A stretch of DNA of 64,000 bases from Dactylellina haptotyla (Eukaryota > Ascomycota > Orbiliomycetes > Orbiliales > Orbiliaceae). Every line of letters begins with the position of its first letter. The first letter of the stretch is position 1. A program made the translations under genes and the position numbers. Below are positions 44,501-56,226 of this stretch, one piece after another. A model generated the notes under the pieces. The model was given only the letters and a program-made list of their open reading frames with translations. It was not told where the DNA came from and did not search any database. The stretch is taken from contig CM062381.1 of the NCBI GenBank assembly GCA_031310005.1, positions 806,001-870,000 on the forward strand. Direction: 5' to 3'.

Positions 44501-46660
44501 GCTATATGGCAAACCAAACATTGCATCATGAAACAGTGCCCCTGCTTTAACGTTGAGCAGGCCCTATCTGCACCTTATCTTTACAAAATGTTCTAACGTA
44601 CCTTTTCTCGAATGTTGCAATAGTTGCATTCAAAGTATGCTAGTACTATGCTAGAATAGGCTAGGAGTTTCGAGTTGCGCAATGCCATTTATAGTGATGT
44701 TACTGCAGTTTCGTCTGTGGGAAGTTCTTTGTAGCTCCCACATTGGAATATTTGAGAAACAACTAGGTCCACATCATCGCGTATAGATTTCGTAATACTT
44801 AATATCGTCTATTATACCAAGATCACCACTAAGGCAAATGTTTATTTAGCCATAACGTCCCGATCCCGAAATTCCAAACTATTTGAGAACATCCAATTCA
44901 CAGTATGACATGGCACGATCAACACCGGCTGCGCATAAGCCCGAACTAGGGTCTAGCACCATAGGTCATACTCGCGTAATCTTGAATTAGCGTATTGACG
45001 AAGTTGCCAGTGGGCATCAGATCGAGAAGGTTGGTTCAGACTTTAATGCGGCATCCTCTATGCATAAGCCATTCAACAGTACCATCAGATGAATATCGTT
45101 CCGATGGATGACGGTATATTACATTCGATGCGCATCGATGCGCATTCTGTAAAATTCGCCTAAGCCTCTAAGTAATAAAGTTTCATTTCCGGGCCAGATG
45201 TCAGTACAACTGAATTCCAGAAGAGTCCAGGTTTCTCTTCGAAACTCTCCTAGTTACGCAAGGCTACAACGAACAAAACCGGATATAACTCAAATTGCTA
45301 GAGCTAGCGGATATAGATACTCTCATGAACAGTGGATAAAATGCTTGATATTCGTAGATTCGATCTCTTGAACGGCCTTTCTTAGCATATGCTCTTATAC
45401 CATAAGCGCGACTAGACGCTTCGTTTGTAGTGTCGCATTGACTGTTGCTCTATCCCGGCCTTCACCCAACTTACTGGACAGCTTTTAGCTAGCTAGGTAG
45501 ACATCGTCTCCATACGTCACATGCGTATATAGCTAGGATAAATGTGTCATTTTGTATATACTGGTACGCATCCTGGGCACAACTATTGAAGTTGGCGTGT
45601 TTCCTTGCGCGACTAGATCTTCAACTCGGACTCAAGTGCTTGGTATACTTGGTATATTCATATATATCACAAAATAGGAATTAAAATCGCATAGGCTAGT
45701 GGAATATAGTGGTGTGCGACGCTAATTAAGCTCTACGATGAAAAGTGGAGGGTTTAACTAGCTTATATTCGTGGAGACCTGAATATCCTAAGATCCATAT
45801 ATTTTTCCAACAAGTGATACTCTACCCTGCTATTCCAACGTAACTCGCGCCTCTATTCCTGGATTTCATGTTAACATGATGCACATAAGAGCCACTACTT
45901 TGGCGGGGAACCATGTAAAACAAGGTAGTAAGTTCTTGCCACCTAATTTCTGACGGGGCAGAATCTAGTCTATTCGAACCCTTGATATGACCAGAGTGCG
46001 GGGTCATAGTTAGTACAAATTTTTTTCAACATCATTTTATCAATTATATCCCCAAATAAAGCCTCTTCAATGCTTTAATTACAAGAATACTCAATAGGCT
46101 ATATATTTGGTGTATAAATTTTAGCCCAATAATTCATCAGGAATCTATTTTCTCTTGACCCGCGAAGGTCCTATGACATTGTTAGCCATGATATATGAAG
46201 AATTACTAGCCTTTGTTATCAACTATCAATATGCTAAATATCTACTACTGGAAGTTTGCTCCGGTATGGCAGATTTTTGATCTAGCTTGTCTGCCAGGGA
46301 CAGGTACGACAACATATAACAACAAATATACGCAGAGATGTTAGGCAACTTATCCTTATCCAGGATCATATACGCATGCTCAAACACAACATTGTTACAA
46401 GGAAAATATCGTTAGACATCAACATGGCCTACAGCTGCGCCGTATCGGAGCACGAATTGGCTATATCAATTGGTAGTTTTAATCTCTTCCAAATTTTACA
46501 TAAATTCTCTATGAGCCTACTTAGCCTTTCCAAGTTCTATTCTCACGATTATAAACTTCAGTCCTTCCAAGCTTATCTCGCTAGTATACACGTAGCAACC
46601 TACAATACAATATACTTCTAAATTCTAATTATTCATACCCTTTCTTACGGAATCTACATT
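41504..46660. other. Gene-free stretch of about 5.2 kb
   Basis: The first ~2.3 kb lies upstream of the kinase. It contains AAT/TAATAA microsatellite-like sequence (about 41735-41795), a T-run at about 42920 and a purine-rich plus-strand tract (about 43205-43270), which is pyrimidine-rich in the kinase direction. This could be a distant promoter for a long kinase leader. From about 44.4 kb the sequence becomes AT-rich and carries no frame longer than about 80 codons with protein-like content. No repeats, terminal inverted repeats or element genes were recognised. Confidence 0.5.
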
Positions 46661-47557
46661 ATGGGCATCAGAACACTTACCCTCGGATCAGTCTCCTTCT
46701 TTCTTGTCTCATTTAGTTATATCCATTCCACAGCTGGAAGCCCAATTACAAAAGCGCTTTCCATCCGCGATGGCCCTCTGATCCCAGAAGGCAAATCCGA
46801 TCCTACTGTCCGCTGGGGCGCCAAAGAATGGAACGACAAAAGTTGGTATGAAGAATTCTGTACGCTCGGGATCTATGAAAATGGTATCACAGAGTTCCGT
46901 GGTGGTTGGTGGGAAGGCGCTCCATTAGGCCGCGTTATCTACCAAGATCAAGGCTCAAACCCATTCAACAATAACTGCATGAACGTCAAGGACTTGCAAC
47001 AAAAACTCGATGCTACAATATCCTCATACAAAGTTACAGGATGGTGCGAATGTGAGTTCTACGGAGGAGAGAATTGTGATGAGGTGACCGGCCGCTTCAC
47101 AGCATACAACCGTTACGATCCCACTCTCTGGTTAAACGGACCAGATGACAACGCTATCAAGAGCATTCGATGCTGGGCTACCCAGCATCAGGAGGATTTT
47201 CATACTTGCGACCTAAAGCTCATAGATTTTTCAAACGAGCACAACGGGCCTAACGGACCGACACCGACTGCGGAGGGCGGCGTGCGCACGAATGTATTTT
47301 CGGAGACTCTGTTCGGTGGTGATCTCGCTGGTTGTAGGCGACCAAATACAAACGATAAATATCGCGATTTTATTCTCACTGAAGCCATCGTGGCCGGTTG
47401 CACTTGCACATTCTTTTCTGATGAGAATTGTTCGGTCAATGTTGCTCAAAATGGAAATATGGGGACGGAAAGAACTCCTGGGACCTATCAACCCGGCTAC
47501 AAATCGTACATGTGTTTCTACCCATTCGGGATTCCTTATACCCCACGAAGGGTATAA
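46661..47557 (+). CDS. Secreted protein with duplicated six-cysteine module
   Basis: This is an intron-free 298-residue protein. A signal peptide (residues 1-26, cut after STAG or nearby) is followed by a short propeptide-like stretch with Arg at 36. The rest is two copies of one module. Copy 1 has Cys 67, 106, 129, 131, 139 and 171. Copy 2 has Cys 183, 225, 247, 249, 257 and 285. The CxC-x7-C core is identical in spacing and similar in sequence (TGWCECEFYGGENC and AGCTCTFFSDENC). Twelve cysteines in two even sets suggest three disulfides per module. There is no anchor or membrane segment. Size, secretion and Cys content are those of effector-like or antimicrobial proteins, but no named family is recognised. 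It stands alone, more than 600 bp from the next gene. Confidence 0.85.
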   Translation: MGIRTLTLGSVSFFLVSFSYIHSTAGSPITKALSIRDGPLIPEGKSDPTVRWGAKEWNDKSWYEEFCTLGIYENGITEFRGGWWEGAPLGRVIYQDQGSNPFNNNCMNVKDLQQKLDATISSYKVTGWCECEFYGGENCDEVTGRFTAYNRYDPTLWLNGPDDNAIKSIRCWATQHQEDFHTCDLKLIDFSNEHNGPNGPTPTAEGGVRTNVFSETLFGGDLAGCRRPNTNDKYRDFILTEAIVAGCTCTFFSDENCSVNVAQNGNMGTERTPGTYQPGYKSYMCFYPFGIPYTPRRV

Positions 47558-48201
47558 ATATAAGTTCGCAGCTCCCAAACACTGACACTCTGTATTATAT
47601 GCTATTTGTTCTCCGGAGATCTCCATTTACTCGTTTGGTGGATTTCGTGTAACTATGTCCTGTATGTTATATATCTATTCCAAAATTTCCTAGTAATAAG
47701 AAGAGAAAAAAAAGAGGGGCTCCGTAGTACTGCGGTGCGATGGTTGTTCTTTCTAGCTATTATAGGTCTTCTCAGTATATGTGTGTGGTAAAAACATTAT
47801 ATTTTATAATCATCGCATGATGAGGGTAAACACAGATATCTATGCGCCCTGGATGTATATGGGAGAAATCCCCGAGCTAAGAAACCCCAAGCTATTTTAC
47901 AGTATCGAGAGGTTAGAAAAAAAAAACCGCCTGTTTAATATACATGTAGATGGAATACGCAGTATACTAGTAGTACGTCGCGTCTTTCTGGAGAAACAGC
48001 ACCCAAACGCCGTATGATAAGGCTAAGTATTCAACAATCTAAAACAGCATCTAATCAGCGGAGAAGCTTATCTTGACTGCGACTGTTCTATTACATGAGG
48101 AAAGGATATTTTTTGAATCAGAAAGATGAAATTGGAAGAAACTAAAACGCTAGACGAAATCCGCCGTGAATCATAAATTAGTGTGTCCTGGTCGCGTCAT
48201 T
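47558..48201. other. Region between convergent genes
   Basis: This is AT-rich 3' flank of the secreted protein (plus) and of the rhodopsin-domain gene (minus). No coding or structured feature is seen. Confidence 0.5.
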
Positions 48202-49832
48202 TTATTCGTTCGATCGGTTCGATCTGAAGCTCCAAATGCTTCCGAGACGGGCCTTCTTGGGCTCGGTGATAGGGGCAATTGAAGGCTGGGGACTCGATTT
48301 CGGTGAAACGCCGTCTCTTTCGTCGCCCTCTTCAATAGCCCCCGCTATCCGGTCGCCGATAAAGTTATCCCTCCTCGAAGTGAGAGGGGATTCCAGTGCG
48401 TCTCTCTCTATGTCACTTAGAGTTGACACCGTTTGCAAACGTAGAGTGTCCTGATCTTTAGTATCTCCGAGTTCAAAGTAGCTATCGCGTTTTGTATCCA
48501 TATCCTGGTTAATGGTTGTTGTTCCGGTCGTTGTCGACATTGTGAAACTTAAAAAGTTCTTGACGGGCCTCCGTGCTTGGGCACCGGAAGGTCTTCGGTG
48601 GAATTTAATAGCGCCGAATCTGGCCACAAAGCTTGGAGCTCTCGCTTCCTCATTAGTACTATTCGACGACGACCATCTGTTCCAAAACTTAACAATATGT
48701 CGGTTAAGCGCAGGAAGGGACGCAATCGTTATCGCCAAGCTTAGCTCCATAATTCCAACGAACCCAACAACTACGCTGTTCCAAGTAATATCGAAGCTCT
48801 TCACCATCTTTGCATAAAAGTAAAATGGTTTTATGGCGCTCAGTATCATAGTAATGACCCCCAACACAAGCAGGAAAATAAGATTGTTTTTCTTCTTTTT
48901 AGGCATGGGAAGTTCATAGAGGACGAATATCGGAGGGAAAAGGGTGAGCGCATCGAGAAGGATATGACCAGTCATAAATATCCCGTAGACAGTTGTCGAG
49001 TGTAGGCTGACGCAGGTACCATCCAAAGCCGTTCGCAGGTCGAAGTTTTTGCGAATCGGTAATCCGCATTGGAAAACCTGGGTTACGACAGCTCCAATGG
49101 CAAAAGCATAGGAAAATGATATGAGAATGTAGAGGTACCAACGCCGCCTAGTCGAATATTGTGGTGGTGTAAGGCGAAGTAAGAGATGTTGGATAGATAT
49201 TCTGCAAAGATGCAAAGCCCCAAACGAAAAGATTACATGTAAATAAGTGACCTTGAGTTTTCTGTTAGTCATGATCGTTTGGGCGCAACGGCATGCACAG
49301 TACATACCACCAGATTACTTTTGATGTCTTGTCTCGAAAGATCGTACAGGTGATATCCAAATCCAGTTGCAAATACGGCTACCAGAGGGCCGAAGATGTT
49401 AGCTGGTTGCACTGCGAGGGCATATACCATTGAGTACCAGCTTACCATAAGTGTTATTGACAGTGAAGGCCATATATAACAGCTGAGGGGAAACTTGTTA
49501 GCACGCTCATGTCACTCAGCTAAGAACCAGCTTCTTGAATTTTACATCGCTCTATGTGCACTTACGAAAGTCGGTATCATAACTATATCGTCCATGCCCA
49601 TCGTCGACCTTTCTTTAAACCTAACCCAGAGTCGCAGACTGACGACGCTCATAGCGGTTGAACCCACGATGAAGGCTATTATGACCGAGTATAGTGTATT
49701 GGATGGCGGTTTGTAGCCCGGTATTGTGACCAAGGGAAACTCAAAGTTTTCAGGCCATTGTCGGAATATGGGAACCAAGGACAGGATGTACGCCCTATCT
49801 TCATCCGTCTGTGGGTGCGGAGGGGGCAGCAT
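48202..49832 (-). CDS. Rhodopsin-domain (SAT4/PTH11-like) seven-pass integral membrane protein
   Basis: Exons 49832-49566, 49482-49446, 49378-49308 and 49251-48202, with introns of 83, 67 and 56 nt (phases 0, 1, 0), give 474 residues. The last intron has a GACTAAC branch site. The N-terminal tail is short. Helix 1 (TLYSVIIAFIVGSTAMSVVSL) is followed by RLWVRFKERSTMGMDDIVMIP, the LRxxxR...GxDD signature of the fungal rhodopsin-domain family (PF20684). Further helices follow through ITIASLPALNRHIV. The cytosolic C-terminal ~140 residues are Ser/Thr-rich, as usual. There is no CFEM domain before helix 1, so it is the CFEM-less form. These proteins are thought to be receptor-like in surface sensing, but the ligand is unknown. 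The 37-nt and 71-nt internal exons are small but keep frame and hydrophobicity. Confidence 0.93.
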
Positions 49833-52688
49833 CGCGACCGTGAGGAGACGAGGTTACCCTCGGGATGTGTTGTCGTGAGGTTCTCCAGCTGGTGGACTAC
49901 TGCGCGCGCGGTGTAGCTGAATTCATGAACTGTGCTCCACCGCGCGCATTTACTGTATATCATGAACCATTAAACGTTGTACGAAGATCAGAGAGTGGAG
50001 AAAGATCTGCTCTTCTTCAACAGCAGGTTGGTTAGGCCTTTAAAGGTGAATCAATTAGTGAACGGTTGGGCGAATGGCAAAAGCGACGACCCGGCGCCGT
50101 GGGCGGTGTGGATCGAAAATTAGCTAGCGAGAACCCCTCCCTGCAAGTGCAGAATTCACGATTCCAATTTTGCCCACCTTCGCGCCAGAAAATTGTCACA
50201 GATAATGCCTGCTCACTGTGGGTCCATCACACCCACAGGCCCTGGAATGCTCCGCTGACCTGTGGAGTGTTTTTAGCACTGACTTTTGGCATATCCATCG
50301 TAGCGGACGCCACGCCCCATTTTTTGCATATCAAGAGTGCTCTTTGAGAAGAAATCCCGTGAGACATATTCCGAGGTTTATCTTCGGCGAGGGAGAGGTT
50401 TCCGTACCGCTCCGGCTTTGCTATCGTCAGTCTTAATCCATAGTCTGACATCGCACAATATTTCCGCCGAATGAAATGGCAATCCGCAATTGGAGAATGT
50501 AGGTTCCGGTTGGTGGGTGACCTGGAAAACCCAGGCTTACTAGCTTCGCTTACGGTATAATAGGTCCACAAAGGTATCCCGCACAGGCCGCTCCCAGCTT
50601 CAAGTTGCAAAACGGGACACCAAGACCGGTGCTGATCCTGATGAAACTAAGGGAATGCTATTGGTTTTGGTGTGGTTCCCAATTCATTAAGTCAATTAGA
50701 CGAAATTGAATTTCGTAGAACCAGCGGCTGAGAGCCTCGGGATGTTCAAGGCACTAACGTTAACGTGAATGACTGGGAGAAATGGCGCCAGATTCTTCGC
50801 CCTTTGCCGAGAGGACAAGAACGAAGCCCATCCACTGAAAATATTGTCTTGAATACCTTCTCAAGGCAGTCAAAGTTTAAATCAAAATCAAGGATATCAC
50901 AGCCTGCTCTCTTGGCGGCGTGATCGAATATTAACCTGGGCTAGCCGACAAAGCGCAGAATGGTACATGCAGTTGTACCGATCCTCTACGAACCTCAAGG
51001 TTCGACGCCTCATCTTCCAACCATACCGCGAAGGGCAATATCTCTGACAAAACTTTTAATTTCGCGCGCTTGATGCTCAGCTTATCTATCCTAGCTGAGG
51101 CATTGTCTGTACCGAAAATCACGCGATTCTCCTTACCCTATCTCATCGTGGTGTCGAGGCATGTGCACATGGCAAACTCCTGCTTCCCGGTGAAATTGGC
51201 ACCGTGCATCTCAAGGTTTGAGCTAGAACTTTTGACTAAATCGACGGAGACTAGCTCGACTTAGCTTCCCTTCTCCCACATTGTTGTCGCCTTTGGCCGT
51301 GGACCCAGTCTCAGGGACCCCCAAGCTAGTGTTTTTCCAGTTTAGTTTGTTACGAACAACGCAAACTTGAACGTTGTATTTTCCGCTAGGAGAACGAGAT
51401 TCTAGCACAAATGTCGATACGGGGGTTGCTTGGGATCCACAGGAGCTATCAGGTCCAAAAACAAGCTAAAAACTAAATCTATTCGGGTTTCTAGCATTCC
51501 GGTCTTTAGAACCAATCAAGTCTCTAAACTTATCTTGACGGCTAAATACCTGCCTGTGTTGAATCAGACTAGAACCTCAACTTTAAACTTACCAGCACTA
51601 AAAGGCGCACAAGGCTACCATCAGTCCATATCCTATACCCACCGTAAAATTCATGCGCCTTCTTTACATTTATTCAGCGGCAATATGCATACTCCTTCCT
51701 AGTGGACCGGGTATATGCTTCTACCTTTCGCCGGGCTGGAGGCAGTCTGGTTTCACGAGACCGTATGTACTTTTGCCACGATGCCATATGTTTGCAGCTC
51801 TCGGAAGTCGGCATGTTAATGTCTTGAGTACCTAGATCGGCATTGTTCTAGACATTCCTTATCCCAACACGCAGTGATACACCAAACAAATAAGAGGCTC
51901 GTATTGAGATTCGCGAGAACCCAGATGCACTGTTTGTCTCAAATCATCCCGCATTCCTCGTGGCTACAGTTTAAACTGTTAGGGCCTTAATGTTGCAAGC
52001 AAGGTCCCGGATCCCGAAGGATTTCCAGGCTTCTGTTTGTGAAGTCTGCAATGCCGAAACCTCAACATTTAATAACGGAACACCCAATTTGAGGATTTCA
52101 GAAATGCAACAGTCAGTAATTTCGGCTCCTTACATATATTTTTTTTGCTTCTAAGATTTTAGTGGTGACATGATATGATCAAACGATATCTCGCGTTTCA
52201 AAATCGGACAGTTCCAACTTTCACCTGATTCTCTTCCTAGTGATACACACAGAACCCAAACTTCCATGAATACTTACTTATTCCAAGTCAAATTAAAACA
52301 TTCCAATTACAACAAACATTCAATTAACATCAAACTGCAAACGAGATATCGTTCGTGCTCACCATCAATTTAAGCATTAAACCATATTTGTCATATTTAT
52401 ATAGTCAAAGATGCATGTGATTCCCACACCTCAAATGAATAACTTTACCCAACGGACCAATTCATACCCATAATCAATCAAACACAAATATCTTGAAGAC
52501 TTATCGTACTTTAAATGATTAGCTCGACTTAGCCGTGAGACTTTGACATCGACACGATAACTCGAGGAAAATAAGGTGATAGCTCGTCTCGTAAACCAGA
52601 CACCACGCAAGAAGGCGATAGCACGACTATTGACAACTGGAACCCTCGTGTCCAACAGGCCTTCACTCTAGCTGATCCGACTAGCACG
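49833..52688. other. Gene-free stretch of about 2.9 kb
   Basis: This lies between the rhodopsin-domain gene (minus) and zinc-finger gene A (plus). Mixed composition becomes AT-rich from about 52.1 kb. A short frame at 51653-51835 begins with a signal-like MRLLYIYSAAICILLP, but it has no further support. Nothing repeated was noticed. Confidence 0.5.
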
Positions 52689-54875
52689 ATGCCAAAAACT
52701 CACAGTCCCTCAGGATCTGTCCCGAGTTCTAGTTGGGGTTCAAAAGGGCCTGCGATAACTGACCCGTACTTGGTACCATCCCCTGCTATAGCAGGAAGTA
52801 ACCCGAAACCTTCACAGCCAGGTTCCAAAGGTAGGCAGACTAGTCATTTCCTCTTTCCGGTCGTATAGAGACTATCCGATAGCTATGCCGGGTGAAGATA
52901 CATCAAGGTCGTAGCAGATATTCGTAAATACGGATACTAACAATGATGACTCGATTCGAAATTTCGTTCTAGAGTAGGCCCAAAATCTAACCGCTCGAGA
53001 AAATGTAGAGCACCTGCGGCTCCGCACTGTGGCAGTAACGCCTCAGTCCCACAGACGCGACTCCCCACTCACCCACCAAGATATCCGTTCCATATTTTGG
53101 CGTCATCATCTAGCAGCCAAGGCGAACCCAACGCCTACCTAGGTCTATCACGAACCTCTAATCCGCAGCCTCAGATATACCCCCCAGGGTTTGATACCTC
53201 CCGGAATTATCACAATGGGATTTACAGCTCCCAAACTGGTCCTGTCCATTTCCCAATACCAGATGCGGCAGCAAGTGTCTCTTTCTTTACACCTGCGGTT
53301 TCGATTCCGATCCCCTTCGTTGAATTTATCAGGATATTTTATTTTTCCACGTTTGAGGAACAAAATAGATTGATTCTCGATCCCAAAGTTCAAAAATACA
53401 ACCCAGCGGAGCAAATAGTAATCTTTGAGGCATTCTTATCCTCCTTACGCCGTCACTACGGGTTGGAGAGGGTTCGGGCTCAAATCTACGAGCCATCCGG
53501 ATTCACACTCTCAGTTAGATATGACGACGCATTAGTAGATATTGCTGAAGGAGAGGGTCCCGAGGTGGCAGCACAGGGTGGCAACGATGAGCTTTCACAG
53601 GATACTCACGAGGGAGGTAGTGACATCCTATTCATTTGCGACGTTTGTAACAAGCCGTTCCGTAACTTGAAAGCCCTCAAGTAAGCTACTCTCCCCATAA
53701 AATTCATACCTGATTAGAGCCCTACCTTTCTCGTAGATACTAATTATAGCACTGCCTGTTATTATTTTAACGGAGATAGTCGTCATAGATATACGCATGG
53801 CATCCGTGCTCTCTCCTGCGATCACTGCGAATTGAAATTTCACAAAAATAGGGATTTGGTTCGACATAAATGGAATGTTCACCGACTTTACTCACATAGT
53901 AGTGGGAAGCGTCCAGCGCGATACATTTGTAAATTCCCTGGTTGCAAAAGAGGTCACAAATGGCCGATGTTAAGAAAAGATAACGCCAAAAATCATGTCG
54001 AAACAGTTCATAAAATCAGCAGCAGCGATGTGACCAAGTTCCTCGACTTGATTGTCAATGCTGACATCGGCGCCGAGGGTGAGATTAAAAATACTACGGA
54101 AATTCCCAGTGGTAAACAAAGAAAGCTAGATACAGTTTCATGTGATGTTCCCAACAAGATCATACAAACTGAAGCGACCTCGCTTAATGAGAGCAGGAGG
54201 ACGACTACGTTTGAGAACCCTGGATGGTATGGGTCTCCAAATGGCGTGTTCTCAGAATTCCTGAACGGTCATGAGCATCAAGATAGCTGTGATCAACAAT
54301 CAACCCTAGACAATCGGTCGTCAGCATCAATTACAGACATCTCCACCCCCAGTCTTTGCCCAACGGGTTCCACCTTAGGACGTATCGATCCCTGCAATTA
54401 TTCCGCGTTCGAGGTTTTGATCGAACCTTGGACGTCGCAAATTTATCCAGTGTCAAAGAGTTCGGAGACAACCCCGCCCATACCTCAAGTATCCCCTATT
54501 CTGGCCTCTTCGAATTTACGTCAGCAGCACATCCAAGGTAGACTTTAGAGATCCATTTGAGTGTCACTTACGAGTACTTATTAACAGTTATATGTTTTTT
54601 AAACTTTAGACCCGCACCCGCATATAGAGCTTACGCACAGATGCCATTCGCCAGTCAGGCACCAAGGCCCTACTCTCATGGTACCGCCCAGGCCGGTAGT
54701 CGAATCCAGGACTTCTCGCTGGCGACGACTTGGATCACCCATCGCTGGACATAGAACTACATCTCTAACGAGAGCGACCGATTTGAAACCTTTCAAGTCT
54801 GATGATGGATTGAACGATGCATTTGATAAGCAATTGCAGATTCGATCTTCAAAGGCACTCGAAAGTGCTTTCTAG
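52689..54875 (+). CDS. C2H2 zinc-finger protein A of a tandem family of three
   Basis: The four-exon model is 52689-52830, 52975-53680, 53780-54537 and 54610-54875 (phases 1, 2, 1), giving 623 residues. The exon 2 frame is open upstream without an ATG, so the short first exon (MPKTHSPSGS...) is needed. For intron 2 the acceptor GATAG at 53778-53779 restores the first finger (CDVCNKPFRNLKALNRHRYTH). Finger 2 is CDHCELKFHKNRDLVRHKWNVH. Finger 3 is the family's odd C-x4-C form (YICKFPGC, then RKDNAKNHVETVH). The N-terminal ~250 residues are Ser/Pro-rich with a helical patch around EEQNRLILDP. The C-terminal half is disordered. It is probably a nuclear DNA-binding regulator (inferred). The last exon follows a phase-1 CAA-G donor matched by gene B. 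Confidence 0.85.
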
Positions 54876-56226
54876 TTAATCCATGTTACCATCGATCGAT
54901 TAGAATATTCTTATCAATTCGCCTTTGGAGCTTCTTCCTTCTAAAATATATGTTGCATGTAAATGCTTATCTCGTCGATTGCTTGGGCACGAAGATAGAT
55001 TTCCTGGGGCATCCTTTTTGTCTGCTCGAAACCCCGCAATTGGAATATTGCATTTCGGAGGACAGTTTATCCTTTGATACAAGTTCTCGAACTTACAAGA
55101 TATTAATAAGCAAAAAGAGTCAGCAAAAGTTTAAATTATTTACTCTTAATAAACCGGTCAGAATATAGGTAGTCATACGCAATCAAGAATCAAGCTTCGG
55201 GCCTAAAATTCAGGTGTACGCGTACAGGAGCAAACGGAGAGACGATCTGGTTGTTGTGATTGCAAATAATGAATGTGACAAACGGCAGAGTTTCTAGTTC
55301 TGTTATACTGCAATCACTAATCTACCGAAAGGATTCCGACGTTGATTTCCCAACGTGTGGATTGTACAAATTGGCCCTTTTCAAACTCAAAGGATTGGGA
55401 ACATAAAAAGTATCAGTGTGGCACGGCCCATGTCAGACAGGAAATGGACGGCCGGCTCGCCTTGGTTTCATCCCAACCTACTAGCCGGTTCGAGACTGCG
55501 GCTCGATGACTAACAGATGATATGTGAGCTACAACTCATGAGCAAATGAGTGGAGAAGCGAGAATACGAGATTTCTACAATGCTGTCCGAAAGATGGTGT
55601 TATATCGAACTGATTCTAATTTATTCCTTCATGTGATTTTTTCTCGAATTCGACACGGCGGAGTTGGGCTTTGCATTGAAGTTGTGTTTTTGGATAGGAA
55701 ACCCGGTCCCTCTATCCGAATCCGGAAGTGGGCGGGCCTGAAATGCTGACGTCCTCTATTCTTTCCTCCACAGAAACAGATTCGTGATCCTGATCGATTT
55801 CGATTAGCCTTAAGCCTGCTGGTTGCCCGCACCAGCAATTCTCCCCAGAATCGATAAGCTACCTGGATATAGCCAGAATACCTTGCATAAGGAGAAGGCG
55901 CGCGTCCTCTCACACCGCGGGAGAGAGTTTTCTCGCGGCAAGATCCCCAACGTCTTTCGCGCCAGCGGGAATCCTTCGCCGTCATCTTATTGTGTGCCGA
56001 GGGAGTCCTTTCAACAGGCGGTGTTAAAATAAATTGACACGGGCAGCGCCCAAGGCAGAGCCTCAAATATCGAAATTCGTGGGTAACCAGCCCCCACATG
56101 CACACAGTCGCACACCCACCTGTTCCGATTCGAGTAAATAAGCTTAAGTTCGTCCCTTGGTCTACCTGAGAGAGCACTTGCTAGGTTTTGGTGTCGCTGT
56201 ACCAATTCGTTCTTGACGGTTGAGCA
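54876..56226. other. Intergenic region between zinc-finger genes A and B
   Basis: This is the likely promoter of gene B plus the 3' flank of gene A. I see no exon, gene relic or clear repeat of the finger-coding sequence here. Confidence 0.5.

Noticed and set aside
48205-48230. GGTTCGATC word resembling a tRNA T-loop
   Set aside because: It lies within the coding end of the rhodopsin-domain gene and its flanks do not form a stem.
51653-51835. Short frame with a signal-peptide-like start (MRLLYIYSAAICILLP)
   Set aside because: Only 60 codons, with no Cys pattern, context or neighbour to support it. Hydrophobic starts of this size arise by chance.
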